A DNA stretch of 64,000 nucleotides from Marasmius tenuissimus (GCA_029532415.1 JAQOTA010000037.1:1-64000), one strand, 5' to 3'. Positions 14,331 to 25,640 are shown, numbered from the stretch's first letter. A program made the numbers and translations. The notes: generated by a model not told the origin, from the sequence alone.

Positions 14331-14340
14331 TATCAATTAG
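14331..14340 (+). promoter_or_regulatory. TATA box of the plus-strand P450
   Basis: TTTATAAACT lies about 65-70 bases before the proposed start codon at 14404, a normal distance for a fungal core promoter. It supports the choice of a tiny first exon just downstream. Confidence 0.45.
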
Positions 14341-14403
14341 CCAGAAACTCAACCCTGCAGCGAATTCTCCTAGCTTCACTTGTTGTCTCGCCTCAGTCTG
14401 AAT

Positions 14404-16758
14404 ATGTGTAAGTTTTTCCATTGAGTTTCTCCCTTGAGAAAGAGACCACTTTGACAGCTCCTTTCTCCTGCAACCAGACATTATCCTGGAGGCGAATGGC
14501 ATCAAGTCACTCTTGATACTCTTGATTCCGTTGTTTGCTGTCCTCGTTGCGCGCTATCGTCGTACTCGTCTGTTACCTCCCGGACCGAAGGGTCTTCCCA
14601 TCTTAGGCAACATTCATGGTGTGCAACCGGAAAACGGCGAACCGCCCTGGATCACATACTTGAACTTGTCACGAATCTACGGCGATATATTCACCTACAA
14701 TGTTCTTGGCCATCGCACGATAGTCCTGAGCTCATACGAAGCAATCACGGAGCTTCTGGAGCGGAGGTCTCACAACTACTCTGACAGAACAGGTAAGCGA
14801 TCTATTGGCTGGTGCTCCAGTATGATTTCCTCCGTGATCTAATACCTTCTTTGCATAGACATGCCGATGTTCATGGATCTCATGAGGTTTGATCTCACGT
14901 CTCGACATGAATTATAGTGACTGACGTGCCCATTTTAACGGCCTTCAGGTGGGGCTGGGACTTCGCCTGTATGTGTATTTCCCCGTTTCGTATGGAGAAA
15001 GACTCGTTTCTCACATTATGCTGTAGTCATGAGAGATAACGATTGGTGGAGGTACGCTCAAAACTATGATTTCGCCTCACCTTGAGCGTCAGATTGAGTT
15101 TCTAACGATGTGTAGATTGCATCGGAAGACATTCCATCAGTTTTTCCAGCCTCGGGTTATGCCAGAATACTACGACATCCAAAGGGCGAGAACAGCATCA
15201 TTAGTACAGAAGCTAGCGACTTCACCGAAAGATTTATTCCAGCATATCAGGACGTGAGTCTCATCGCCCGCCTCGTCAACACATTGCATAACGGCGTTTT
15301 CACGTTTAAATTAGCCATTCTGGGGGAATAATCCTTGAGATCGTTTATGGTTATCAAATTCAAGACGAGAATGACCTTTACGTTCAGTTGGCCGACGACG
15401 CAGTGTTGGGAATGAGGGAATCGTTCATTCATGGAGCGTTTTTAGTCGACTATTTTCCTATGCTCAAACATGTTCCGGGTGAGATTCTCCCTTCCGTCAC
15501 CGCTGCGTTCATTTGAACTCAACGGTGTGTTCTTCATCAAGCGTGGTTCCCGGGCGCAAGTTTTAGGATCAAGGCCGAATTGTGGGCTCAGGACACAGAT
15601 AAACTGTTGGAACTTCCGTGGACGCTTCTGAAACAATCGATGGTCAGCGCTCGTCATTTTGCGGTTCGCTGGTCAAAGGCTCACGTCCTATCAGGAAGAA
15701 GGAACCGCTGCCCCGTGCTTTTCTACGAAACATATGGAAAATTTCAACGTATCGCCCAATTCAGCTGAAACATCAGTCATGGAGGAAGTGATCAAGAACT
15801 GCGCCGCCGTAAGTTTCGCCGGTAAGTGACATTTTATTTCTTTGAGGAACGAATCTGACCCACTTCCATCTAGCGGGTGCTGACACGGTAGGCCTCCGCC
15901 AGCTTCATTGACATACCTGTATAGGCGATTTTGACAATTTCCCCATAGACCGTCTCGGCCATTTTGTCGTTCATCCTAGCAATGATGACGAACCCTGAAG
16001 TCCAAACGCGGGCCCAGCAGGAACTCGACCAAGTGATTGGATCTTCCAGACTTCCGGATTTTTCAGACAGAGACCATTTGCCCTATATAAACGCTATCCT
16101 TTCGGAGACTCTCCGATGGAAACCTGTTACGCCACTTGGTAGGTTCTTTCCCTCTGCATTGACAACGGCCATTCCTCATCTTCGGTTACTGCTCATAGCT
16201 GCGCCTCATCGAGCTGTGAAAGATGACTATTATGGCGGGTATTTCATACCGGCAGGTATTGTGGCCGCAGTAATCAGTGTTACCCGCTCTAACAATTCCA
16301 TAGGTTCGACAATCATCCCCAATGCCTGGTAAGCCGCAATACCTTGATATTATATACAGCCATTGACCTCTTCCGATAGGGCTATATTACATGACGAATC
16401 TCTATATGGACCTGACACGATGAAGTTCAACCCGGATCGATTTATCAAACAAGAGGGGAAAGACCTCCCGCCCAGTACTGAAATAATCGCGTTTGGATTC
16501 GGTAGAAGGATTTGCCCTGGGCGATATCTCACCATCAACACAATATGGCTTGTGATGGCGTATCTTCTCACGAACTATACGATGGCCAAGGAAGTTGATA
16601 ACGAAGGGAAAGAAATTGACCCAGTCATTGAATACTCGGATGGCTTACTCAGGTTTGGTCCCACCTCTTCTGACGATATGTTTGCTGAGATCAGATGCAG
16701 CCACCCTCGTCCTTTCGGCTGCCGATTCATTCCAAGGCCATCGGCATTGATCAAATAG
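14404..16758 (+). CDS. cytochrome P450 monooxygenase
   Basis: This is a heavily interrupted P450 gene of about a dozen exons. I propose a four-base first exon (ATG plus T at 14404-14407, then gtaagt), spliced to 14478, because this gives MYIILEANGIKSLLILLIPL, a proper membrane anchor, in frame with RRTRLLPPGPKGLPILG. Later exons give the C-helix DNDWWRLHRKTFHQ, the I-helix AAGADTTVS, the K-helix SETLRWKPVTPLG, the PxRF motif NPDRF and the haem loop FGFGRRICPGRYL. The TAG is at 16756. I found no frame break. The sequence type is the same as the other P450 in the window but clearly divergent from it, so they are not a recent pair. It sits between the BVMO and the terpene synthase, as expected for a tailoring oxygenase. 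Confidence 0.88.
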
Positions 16759-17560
16759 CCCCCCAGCGCGCTGGGCTTCTTGAGGATGTTCCAAGGCTCT
16801 CCACCTTCCGAATTACGGTAGACCCGCTTGCTCTTTTGGGACTGTTCTTCTAGGAATTTGCTGTAAATAACACAGGAGTCTTTTGAATGTCATCAACAAG
16901 GTTCACGCAGTGTGCAGACACTCAAAGGCCAAAGGAGGAACTGAACCGAATCAGTAAGAACATCGAGGCGAATTCGTATCGGCGCTTAGGTAGACCACTA
17001 GCTCCCGTTCCCATCGTATAACGGTTTGTAAGCGCATTCAAACTTGGCACTCCCTCCAAAAGGTGGCGACGAATTCCCGAGTAAAAGGCACGGTCTTCTG
17101 GATTGAGCTCGACCGCGACCACTCGCAGCTTCCCACTCACCGATCCAAGTTCTTTTCCCGCCCGCGCCACCGACCTCTCCCAGCCACCTTAACTTCCATC
17201 AAATTTGATATGATGTTGATAAACATATAGGGGTTGATGTCCGAGATGAGGCGGTAGACCGGGTTTTGCTGTAATCATCATTCACGAGCTGAGGCTACCC
17301 GGGAGGATCTAAAATGAGTGTGGTTTAGACGGCTGATCTGATCGAGGATGAGATTTATCACAGGCTAGACGTGTATGAACGCTAAGTAAGCGCCACTGCC
17401 CCAGAGTAGATATCATGCTGAGCAAAACCTTCTTTGTTTTGACTCAACGAGAAACCCGAGCACTCCCGCAGATAGCCATTAACCCAATTAGACAACCCGC
17501 ATAATAGTACAACTCGCAATCGAACGATGATCGGTACACATCGGCGTCTAATGCTACGTC
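16759..17560. other. intergenic between convergent P450 and terpene synthase
   Basis: These two genes converge. On the minus strand 16922-17170 has an open stretch containing VVAVELNPEDRAFYSGIRRHL, which faintly recalls the segment before the C-terminal helicase lobe in SNF2-type proteins. It has no Walker or DEAD/H motifs, so if it means anything it is a relic. Nothing else is seen. Confidence 0.35.
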
Positions 17561-19067
17561 TCAGGCCATGTTGGTCTTCGGGAAAAGCTCAATCACCACC
17601 TCTTTCTTCCCCAGCGGATCGACGTCTCTGAAATACCCTGAAAAGGACGTAAAACTCGGTCAGCTACGGAGAAAAGGTGGAGAAAGATTGACACTCGCGT
17701 GGGCTGGAGTAGTACCACACAATACACCCCTGCACGAAATGTTCGAGTGCGGTATGATACGTCCTCAAAGCAGCATCGACCTTTGGACCGAACGACGGTA
17801 AGCGTCGTTTGAGGTCTACATAGTCTTGCACTCGATCCCGTATCATGCGGGTGAGCAGATCGACCGCGTCTTGTAGGCTGAGATCGTACGCGTGCTTGAG
17901 GACGCAAACCAGATTCTGATAGTCATCGTCCGCCTGCTCTTTCTGTGGCAGATTATGATATACCGGTGTGAGTTCCTGATAGCTTGACACGTCGACCGAG
18001 GACTTACATTGAATGAACATAGGTCCTGTGTAGAAAAAGAGTCAGCGAGTTCTCGTTTTCGGCTCTGCAAAATCACGAACGTTAGGCCATGTCATGATGT
18101 CTGTCGTGGCATGAGACATAGCAATAACGATTGGATCTTCAAACACGTAGTCAGGTAGGTCTATGTCGAGAGAGTATTCCACCATTGCTATCAAGAGAGA
18201 TGCACGCCGTGAGTAAATGTATGATACTGCTTTGATTCGCCTTCCAAATTTACCTTCTACTAAGGGGGCGCCAATGGTGGCTCTACGCATCAGAACAAAC
18301 TCCTGGACTGGGGGGATACGATCCACGCTGCGATTTGAAGCTTGCTTGATCTGGGATGCACTAAACTCCAAATACGCCTGAATAAATCTAACCCGCTTGC
18401 GATCAGCTCACAGGCTACAGAGGTTTCGAGATAACTTACCGCCGGAGAGCTCCCTCTGTACTTGTGGACCGGATGCGCCGTAGAAGACTGGAACTACTAG
18501 TCAGCAACGCCAGTAAACAGCTGATAGTGTCCGTGTTACGTACTCCCATAACATAGCTGCATAGGGAGAGTCCCAAGGCTGAGGGGCATCGGGATCATAC
18601 AATATCCTACGAGACGGGTTATGACCGTCGTCTACACCTTCTGGCTTGCGTTGGAGGTCACCCTCGTCAGAGAGATCGTCGGTCTGTGAGGAGACATAGG
18701 TGAGAAAGCACACAGCTAGCTATCGGACGAATCGACATACTGAAAATGCCCAGAAGAAGAACATTTGACATGTCTCGAGGTGAGACAAGTCAGCATCGGG
18801 GAAACTGAGGGCTACGAAGATGTCGAATCTTCCGGATTTCAGCCAATATTCGGCTTTCCTCGCGTCGTAGACACGGAACCTAGTAACGAGAATGAAAATC
18901 GAGTAACACCCGTGAGGGACGAGGCTGACATACCTCTGGAACCAATCAAGAGCGGCTTTATTGGCTAGTTCTTGGTTCGGATTTCTCTTGAGTTCAAACA
19001 CCGGTTGAGTGATATCGCAGATATTTGGCAGGATAAATGAAGGAGGGAAATCAAGATCCACAGTCAT
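17561..19067 (-). CDS. sesquiterpene synthase (class I terpene cyclase)
   Basis: The enzyme cyclises a prenyl diphosphate, normally farnesyl diphosphate, in the cytosol. The first exons (18934-19067, 18741-18879, 18683 downward) join to LSFPDADLSHLETCQMFF, FFFWAFS and then DDLSDEG. This is the aspartate-rich Mg2+ motif at residues 93-97, in the usual place. Further exons give RRFIQAYLEFSASQ and the effector region EFVLMRRATIGAPLVE. The second metal motif reads WPNDLCSFNKEQ, matching the NDxxSxxxE consensus; it is split by introns at PN/DL and FN/KE. The C-terminal exon ends KKEVVIELFPKTNMA with TGA at 17561. Exon lengths keep frame throughout the parts I checked; the last junction (acceptor choice) is less certain. 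It is probably the core enzyme of the cluster to its left. The product cannot be read from sequence. Confidence 0.9.
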
Positions 19068-20156
19068 GGCAGCGGATATGTCGCGAAAAGCAAGCGTAGG
19101 TAAGTAAGTTTTCTGGAATCGACAGCTTTTTAAGATGTTTGCTGGATTTTGCAGCGCTTTCGGATATGGATGTTCCGTTTCACATCCATTCGATCTTTGT
19201 GTACGGGGGCGATTGAAAGAGACCCAGGTGGTTGATTGAACTGGTGAGTCGTTTCTCGTCTAACTAGAAACTTTCAATCAAAAATTCCTGTTCGAGTTTC
19301 GACCCAATCTCGAACAATGTAGGAGCCAGATACATCTGTAGTTGGTGCCGTGAGCATTTGACCATTCATTTCGGTGTCGCATCAAGCTAAAAACACGACA
19401 TGGCCGAATGCAGAGGAAAATCAACGGATGGAGACAATAAAGGGAGACAAAAAAGCTCACCGAGTTCGACAACAGAAGCAGCAAATCCTCCTGATAGGTA
19501 CTTTTTCCATCAAAATGTTCCTAGAAGCACCAGGTCAGAACAGGTTATTGTTTAGGACGTACTGAAGGTTCACTCTGCATCCGACCAAGACCGAGGAAAT
19601 CAACCGGTGGTACTAGACAGAACTCAACAGGACCCCCATCATGAACAGAAGTGAGAGCGTACGGCCGTGACACAGCAAATGGCGGGGAGATGGTCATTTG
19701 TGTCGGTAGGATTGGTTCGGTAAGAACTGAGACTGTACCTCACCAACACAAGTATTTCGAAATCTCGGAGTTCACGAGAATCATGACACTTCCCGCGCAG
19801 CCATACGTATACTCCCATAAGGTGACTGCTACAGCTCTTGAGTGCTTAGGTGCTTGAGTTCTCGTCATGAGTTTCTCTTTGCTGATGTGACGGAAAGATG
19901 AAAGATGGTCGGAGTTGAAGAGCAAGCCCAGCGGGCGCTAATGAGAAGGGCAGCCACAAGGACTCCGGCTCGCGTCGTCCGTTTTCACACATGAACTTTG
20001 CTCGGACACAAATTGTGATTTGATACGAATTATAATGATTATTGATAACTAACGAAGGATATACAAAAATGCTTCAAACCATATATACAGTACAAGTCCG
20101 TCCATTAACTATCACGAATCTAGGTACAATACGAAGGGTACCACACGATACACCGT
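19068..20156. other. intergenic
   Basis: About 1.1 kb lies upstream of the terpene synthase and downstream of the BAG gene. Short ORFs on both strands show no known domain and no coherent splicing. I see no repeats here. Confidence 0.5.
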
Positions 20157-22994
20157 TCATGCTTCAACCTCAGACCAATCACTTCCAACATCTTCCTCCA
20201 ACTTTCTCTTCTTGCCATCTTGTTCGTCAGGAACCTTCTCCGACAACAGAAAACCATCCGAATCAGACTCGACCTCGTCACGTTGGTCTTTCTCATCCTC
20301 CTCCTCAGAGGACGTCGAAGCAGTCTCGACATCAACGTCGTACGGTCGAATAGTCGCGACAGACGCGGCTGCGGAGGATGTGGTGGAAGGAGGATATTGT
20401 GTAGACGAATTCGAAACTGTAACGCCCTCGATGTCCGTCGAGGTCGATTGTGATGGCGGATAAGATCCGTGTATAGACGTAGAATCTTCAGCCTCTTCCC
20501 GCGAGACAGAGTCCACGTACTCGGACGGTTGCTCCTCGGCCACAGTATGGGTATCTTCCGTCTGTTTCAATTCCAAAGCAGGGGAGGTAGTACCATGCGC
20601 TTCCGTGACAGCTTGAACATGGAGGTCTCCAGCACTCTCAGGAACCTCACGATCCACAGGCGGAATAGAAGTCTGTGCCTCGAGTTCGGGTTTGAGAAGT
20701 TTGGCAGCCTCAGACTCCGATTGTATGTTTTTTGAAGCGTCCAGAGCCGGCGTGGCCTCTATCTCCACCGAGGAAGATTCATGAGATACAGCAGGCGCCT
20801 CCTTGGTGTCCGAAACCTCGACGGCAGTGCTGGTCCCATCGGCAGACTCATCAACCTCAGCAGGCACTGCAACAACGTCGCCAGACTCCGTCGTTGTAGC
20901 TGCGGCTGTGTCTCGAGTCAAAGCCACACCCTCCACCACCTCCACCCGCTCCTTCCTCTCCCTCGCAACCCTAACCTTCCACCTCCCCTCAACCTCCCTC
21001 TCCAACTCATCCAAAGCCCCCTCCACCCTCGCAACAACCTCCTTCCTCCTCATCCTCACCTCCCCATTCCCAAAACTCTCAACCCCATCCAACTGACTCA
21101 ACAACCCCGTCAACCCTTGCTCATAATACCTCACAGGATGGTTCCTCGCCGTATACGCCAACTTCCCGATCGTCCCCGCCGAACTCTCCGTATCAGACGA
21201 GACGGGGGACGAAGCCGCCGACGAGGTGGGCGTGAAATCGAGTTGGGTGGGGAAGACGAAGTCTTGTTGGAGAGCGTTGAAGGCGGCGGCGATGGTGTCG
21301 ACTGTGTTCATCGATTTGAGAACGTCGTTCGAGGTGGGTTCGGAAGATGAGGTGGGGGCGGGGGGTGTAGAGTCTTCCCTCTTCTTGCCCTTGCCATTCG
21401 AGCTTGAAGTAGACGCGGAGCCTGAATGGGTCGGAGCAGACGGAGCCTGAGCTTCGTGCCGGGCAGCATCCGCTAGCGAGGCCAAGATAGCCTGGATAGT
21501 ATCGTGAATCTCGACAGCCTCATCACCTCCGAGCCTAGCCTGAAGTTGTTCCTTCACTGTGGTAGACGGCGAAGAGGGGCGCTCTGGTGCCTTCGCATTG
21601 TTGGAGGAAGAAGTAGAAGTCGAGGGACCAGCACTGGGCATCGGAGCGGGAGCAGCCCGGGTTTCGCGGCTGGCCGCATCTGCTAGAGAGGCCATAATGG
21701 CCTGAATAGTGTCCTTGATCTCAACGGCCTCGTCGTTTCCCAATCGAGCTTCCAGTTGCTCCTTCAGCGATGTTGTGGGCGACGAGGGGCGCTTGGGGAT
21801 TGGCTCAACATGCTTTGCCTGTTGGAATTTCCCGTCAGTATCAAGGTGAATAAGTCGCACGACTGAGCAACTCACCTGTTGGGTCGAAGCACCGGGCTGG
21901 CTCGACGGCTCAGCCGCTTTCGACTTGTTGACCGGTTTCTCAACTACGGGAACTTGCCCACCCAAGAGCATATGCAAGAAGTCCCGCGGGTCTTCCGGAG
22001 CCTGGTGAGCCTTCACCGTATCCTTCTTCAACGATGCAGGACCAGCAACGGGCGCGGAGCTTGCTTTCTGTGTCGGTTTCTCGACTCCCCCAAAGAGAAG
22101 CCTGAGGAAGTCCTCCGGAGTAGCAACCGAAGCCTCTTCTCGAACCGGCTTTGCTGGTGAGGGTTGCCTGGCTGGTCGGGGTTGCACCTCTTGAGCGCCA
22201 AACAAAGCCCTCAAGAATTCGTCGGGATTGGGTCTGGGGACTGCAGCCTTCAGTGGTGTTGCCTTCTGGGAACGGATGTCAGGGCGACGAAAAGAATCGA
22301 AAGACGCGTTTGAGCTTACAGTCTGAGCGTTGCGCGAAGCCAAAACCTGAGCGATAAAGGATTCTGGATCAAACGTAGACGAACGTCTATGATCGTTCAT
22401 TACATTGCGTCGTGGACAAGCCTGCGAGACCTTCGAATGGAAGATCAGCAAAAAAGAAACGAGAACAAAATCAACCACACAACATACCTTCGGTCCTGGA
22501 ACAGACGCCTCGTCAACAAATCTCACAGCTCTCGCGTTCCTCCGGCGAAGCTCCAAAAGCCTTCGTTCCTCCTGTTCCCTCTGTCTCTGAGCCAACTCGA
22601 GTCGGTTCTCCTCTTGTTGCCTGAGTAATGCAATTCGTTCAGCTTCCCTCCTCAGCGACAACTCTCGTTCCCGTCTCGACTCCTCTTCCTCTAATTCGCG
22701 ACGCAACAGCGCCAATCGATCCTCTGAAGAGTAACGGTCGTGAGGGTGGTTATGGAGAGACGCGGACGCGGACGGGTACTCGTATCGTGGTCGGCGGTGT
22801 CGGTGAGCCTCGATCTCGCGTAGTCTCCTACGAAGTAAGAGTTCTTCTTCTTCCTCTTCTGCTTCGGCAGCGTCGGCCAAAGAAGCTAGGTACCTCTCTC
22901 GAGGGGTGAGAGGGTTTCCGCCGAGTTGGTACTGGTGCGGGTATGGGTATGGGGAAGGGTAGTGTAGTTGTTGGTTACGAAGGGTAGACAGCAT
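20157..22994 (-). CDS. BAG-domain protein (predicted Hsp70 co-chaperone)
   Basis: A continuous frame of 945 codons is open, but it contains three likely introns (22422-22487, 22266-22319, 21819-21875; 66, 54 and 57 nt) with good GT-AG ends. All are multiples of three without stops; removing them leaves about 886 residues. The N-terminal part is charged and Arg/Glu-rich, a likely coiled coil (around residues 35-160). The middle carries three copies of a short motif of the form P-x-(E/D)-F-L-x-x-L-x-G and two copies of a roughly 40-residue block (PSSPTTSLKEQLEARLG and PSSPSTTVKEQLQARLG). A BAG-like helical module follows (ARNHPVRYYEQGLTGLLSQL, then EVVARVEGALDELEREVEGR). BAG domains bind the Hsp70 ATPase domain and release nucleotide. 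The acidic tail is disordered. A relic of this gene is at 1-230. Confidence 0.8.
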   Translation of the reverse strand: MLSTLRNQQLHYPSPYPYPHQYQLGGNPLTPRERYLASLADAAEAEEEEEELLLRRRLREIEAHRHRRPRYEYPSASASLHNHPHDRYSSEDRLALLRRELEEEESRRERELSLRREAERIALLRQQEENRLELAQRQREQEERRLLELRRRNARAVRFVDEASVPGPKVCCVVDFVLVSFLLIFHSKVSQACPRRNVMNDHRRSSTFDPESFIAQVLASRNAQTVSSNASFDSFRRPDIRSQKATPLKAAVPRPNPDEFLRALFGAQEVQPRPARQPSPAKPVREEASVATPEDFLRLLFGGVEKPTQKASSAPVAGPASLKKDTVKAHQAPEDPRDFLHMLLGGQVPVVEKPVNKSKAAEPSSQPGASTQQVSCSVVRLIHLDTDGKFQQAKHVEPIPKRPSSPTTSLKEQLEARLGNDEAVEIKDTIQAIMASLADAASRETRAAPAPMPSAGPSTSTSSSNNAKAPERPSSPSTTVKEQLQARLGGDEAVEIHDTIQAILASLADAARHEAQAPSAPTHSGSASTSSSNGKGKKREDSTPPAPTSSSEPTSNDVLKSMNTVDTIAAAFNALQQDFVFPTQLDFTPTSSAASSPVSSDTESSAGTIGKLAYTARNHPVRYYEQGLTGLLSQLDGVESFGNGEVRMRRKEVVARVEGALDELEREVEGRWKVRVARERKERVEVVEGVALTRDTAAATTTESGDVVAVPAEVDESADGTSTAVEVSDTKEAPAVSHESSSVEIEATPALDASKNIQSESEAAKLLKPELEAQTSIPPVDREVPESAGDLHVQAVTEAHGTTSPALELKQTEDTHTVAEEQPSEYVDSVSREEAEDSTSIHGSYPPSQSTSTDIEGVTVSNSSTQYPPSTTSSAAASVATIRPYDVDVETASTSSEEEDEKDQRDEVESDSDGFLLSEKVPDEQDGKKRKLEEDVGSDWSEVEA

Positions 22995-23090
22995 GGTGGT
23001 TGTTGTTGTAGTAGTGGTAGCGATGGTGGTAGTCGAGCTCGAGATAATGCAAAAGATATTGATAACGAGTCCTGAGCCAATCCATCGTCG

Positions 23091-23098
23091 CTTTTATA
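23091..23098 (-). promoter_or_regulatory. TATA box of the BAG-domain gene
   Basis: The minus strand reads TATAAAAG about 100 bases upstream of the start codon at 22994. Between them is a repetitive ACA/ACC-rich leader (about 22993-23030). This is a good match to a fungal TATA box. Confidence 0.5.
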
Positions 23099-23344
23099 GA
23101 CAATCTTCAAGACAGATGAGTCAGAGTTCCAATGTACGCGCGTACAGTCAAGACGCGCGTCGATGTTTCGAGTTTGTTCCAGCAAATTCTAGGAGAACTG
23201 AGAGCGGAACAAGAATTGGATGTGGCAGGGTTTTGAGTCAGCCTCGAGACACGTAAGCGCGCGCTTGACTAAGTCGCGACATCGCCACGGACGCGTCTTC
23301 GGGGGGTGACAAAGCACGCTGACAGTGACGTGCCAAAAATTTGA

Positions 23345-23689
23345 CAGCTAACAATGAAACCCTAGCATAATTCGCACGACCCCCACCTTCACTGATCTGT
23401 TTATAACCAAACAGAGACGCGTGGCCAACTCAATGGTAATCGCGTGGCGACTTCTGCGACGTACAATGAACTTACGACGTCCCAACAATATTCAACCACT
23501 ACCATCGCGACCAAAAGGCTGCAAATCCATCCTGAAGCTATAGAGCAACATTATCTCAGTATTCCTGACCACGAGAGGCATGTATGGTGCGTAGGTACTT
23601 GTATTTTGGCCATGTGCGGTTGTTTGGAGCTAAACAGATCAATGAAGGTGGGGGTCGTGCGAATTATGCTAGGGTTTCATTGTTAGCTG
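23345..23689. mobile_element. 345-bp inverted-repeat element, MITE-like
   Basis: The left end beginning CAGCTAACAATGAAACCC is repeated in reverse complement at the right end (23640-23689). The outermost 46 or so bases match perfectly, and similarity continues weakly for about 35 bases more. The centre of about 180-230 bp has no convincing gene. I do not see a clear target-site duplication next to the ends. Size, lack of coding capacity and long terminal inverted repeats fit a non-autonomous DNA transposon. It lies between the BAG-gene promoter and the 3' end of the cyclophilin gene. Confidence 0.6.
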
Positions 23690-23808
23690 GAAGAGAAACC
23701 GATCGACACGGTATTATTATCCTCGCTAATTGAGGAGTCAGATGTTACGTCCGTAGGTGAATAGGTAGATACGTGGATAGGCAGGGGATAACAGAACTCT
23801 CCAGCCTT

Positions 23809-24704
23809 CTAATCAGACTCGACAACACCCGACGAGGTGATGTGAACTTTACGCGACGGTGTACCACTCATAGTACCTTGCCCTTCAATGGTCTTCAGAA
23901 CATCCATACCCTCCACGACTTCACCAAACACGACGTGCTTTCCGTCCAGCTGGATTGGAAACTAGTCAGTAAACTTGGCAAGGAGAACGCAAGAGGAAGG
24001 CATACCCAAGGTGTTACGACGGTTGTGATAAAGAACTATAAGGCGCAAGGAACGTTAATGAGGTGATTTCACCGAGAAACAACTCGAGGGAATCCCACCT
24101 GTGACCCGTTGGTGTTCTTGCCCGCGTTTGCCATAGACAAAAGACCGGGCTTCGTGTGTTTGAAGGTAAAGTTTTCATCTACGTGTGTGAGAGGCGGTTA
24201 GATAACACGACACAATAGCAATGAACATTGACAACGCACCAGGGAACTTTTCTCCATAGATTGACTTTCCACCAGTCCCATTACCGCGGGTAAAGTCTCC
24301 TCCTTGTACCATGAACTAGAACAGCAACAAGCTCGAGTCAGCTCAACAGTCGAAAAGAGAGCAAAGGTAAAACGCACGTTAGGGATTATACGGTGGAAAC
24401 CCGACCCAGCATATCCGAATCCGTGTTGGCCCGTCGCGAGCTCCCGGAAGTTTTTGGTAGTTTTCGGTACGGCATCGTCGTACAGCTTAAACACCATCCG
24501 TCCAGCAGGTTTGGAGTCAATAGCAACGTCGAACTAAACAGATTCTTAGAGAGAGAGTTCGCCGACATGTGGAATTCCGAACTCACGAAGACATTAGCAC
24601 TGTTGAATTGGTTTGGTCAGTGAATAGAAACATAGACGGGTAGGAGAGACGTACTTTTTAGCAGCAGTGCTGGCAGTAGACATGAATCGGCGAAGGAAAG
24701 ACAT
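23809..24704 (-). CDS. cyclophilin-type peptidyl-prolyl cis-trans isomerase, probably mitochondrial
   Basis: Spliced exons on the minus strand give an almost complete single-domain cyclophilin. Visible blocks are the N-terminal [16 protein letters not shown], then [86 protein letters not shown] and [18 protein letters not shown], ending SSGVVESD with TAG at 23809. The catalytic set is present: Arg in FHRIIP, the GGDF block after the intron (FMVQGGDF expected), the GSQFFIT block, Trp in [12 protein letters not shown] and His in that block. The N-terminus is basic, Ser/Thr-rich and lacks acidic residues, as in mitochondrial presequences; a cytosolic form from a later start cannot be excluded. 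The protein assists prolyl isomerisation during folding. Confidence 0.9.
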
Positions 24705-25640
24705 GGTGGGTTTTCGTGGGTTGAAGAAGCAGAACAAGGTTGAAACTTGGAAGAGGTTCAGGGACTCGGGGGAGGGAAAATGGATGGATTTGACACGTGA
24801 TCATGCTTTCACCGGAATTTCGGCAATCGTGAGGGTCGGACATTTCTTCCACTGTCCAGCCTCGTCGCGACTCGCTTGAGCAAAGCTCTTTTCCTCCATT
24901 CATGCACCTCACCGCCATACTCTGGAGCTCTTCGTGTCTACCAGCTTCTAGCTCACATACAGACTCCAAAAGTGTCGACACCTGACCATCCTTTTGGGCT
25001 CTTCTGAACAAAGGAGTAATAATGCAGAATACACCGTTCGTTGGAGGAAATGCCTCAGGTTGGAGAGAGAGAAAGCAAATGGCGGAATCGGCAGCGGTTG
25101 AGATGGCGAAGGCCTTAGAATGCTTCCTTGGAAGGTCTGGGGGAAATCTAGGTAGCGAGATTCTCACCCATCGCTGACATCCCTGTAGATCCTCGCTTGT
25201 GCCTCATTTTCCGCAGGTTTTCCGGGTTATCGGGCCACCCTGCTGCGACTTGCATGCCTCGAGTTCACAGTATTGCCAACTCTACAGACACTGCAAGTCT
25301 TGGTCGTTTTGTATAAGTAGATTGTCATTCAATATTCATGCCCGAATGTACATATCCAATCAATGTCCCAATTGAGCCGCATCACTTTTTGCGGTCGTAC
25401 GCCACGAGGCATTTAAGAGCACATAAGCCTTTTGCACAGGAATTTTCATTTCCCAACCTTGTTATCTCCCGACATGTCTCTTTGACCTACAGCATGCAAA
25501 CTGAGTCCAATCCTCCGGGGAAGGCGCATCGCGGCTGCTGCATGTTTTTTTGTGGACTCAATGGAGATGCCGAATATCACTTACACATGGTAACGATTCC
25601 ATAAGGTCCGATGGGATGGATGGGGTTCGTTTCCCCGATG
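24705..25640. other. intergenic between divergent cyclophilin and GH16 genes
   Basis: The region contains the promoters of two divergent genes. A 169-codon minus-strand frame (24658-25167) runs into the cyclophilin start in another frame. It has no domain or biased composition that I would call coding. Confidence 0.5.

Noticed and set aside
16922..17170. Fragment resembling part of an SNF2-type helicase
   Set aside because: Only about 20 residues look similar and no helicase motif is present; too weak to call.
20781..21350. 189-codon plus-strand frame rich in His, Arg and Pro
   Set aside because: It is the antisense of the BAG gene; the biased codons of that gene produce it.
24658..25167. 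169-codon minus-strand frame upstream of the cyclophilin
   Set aside because: It overlaps the cyclophilin first exon in another frame and has no recognisable domain.
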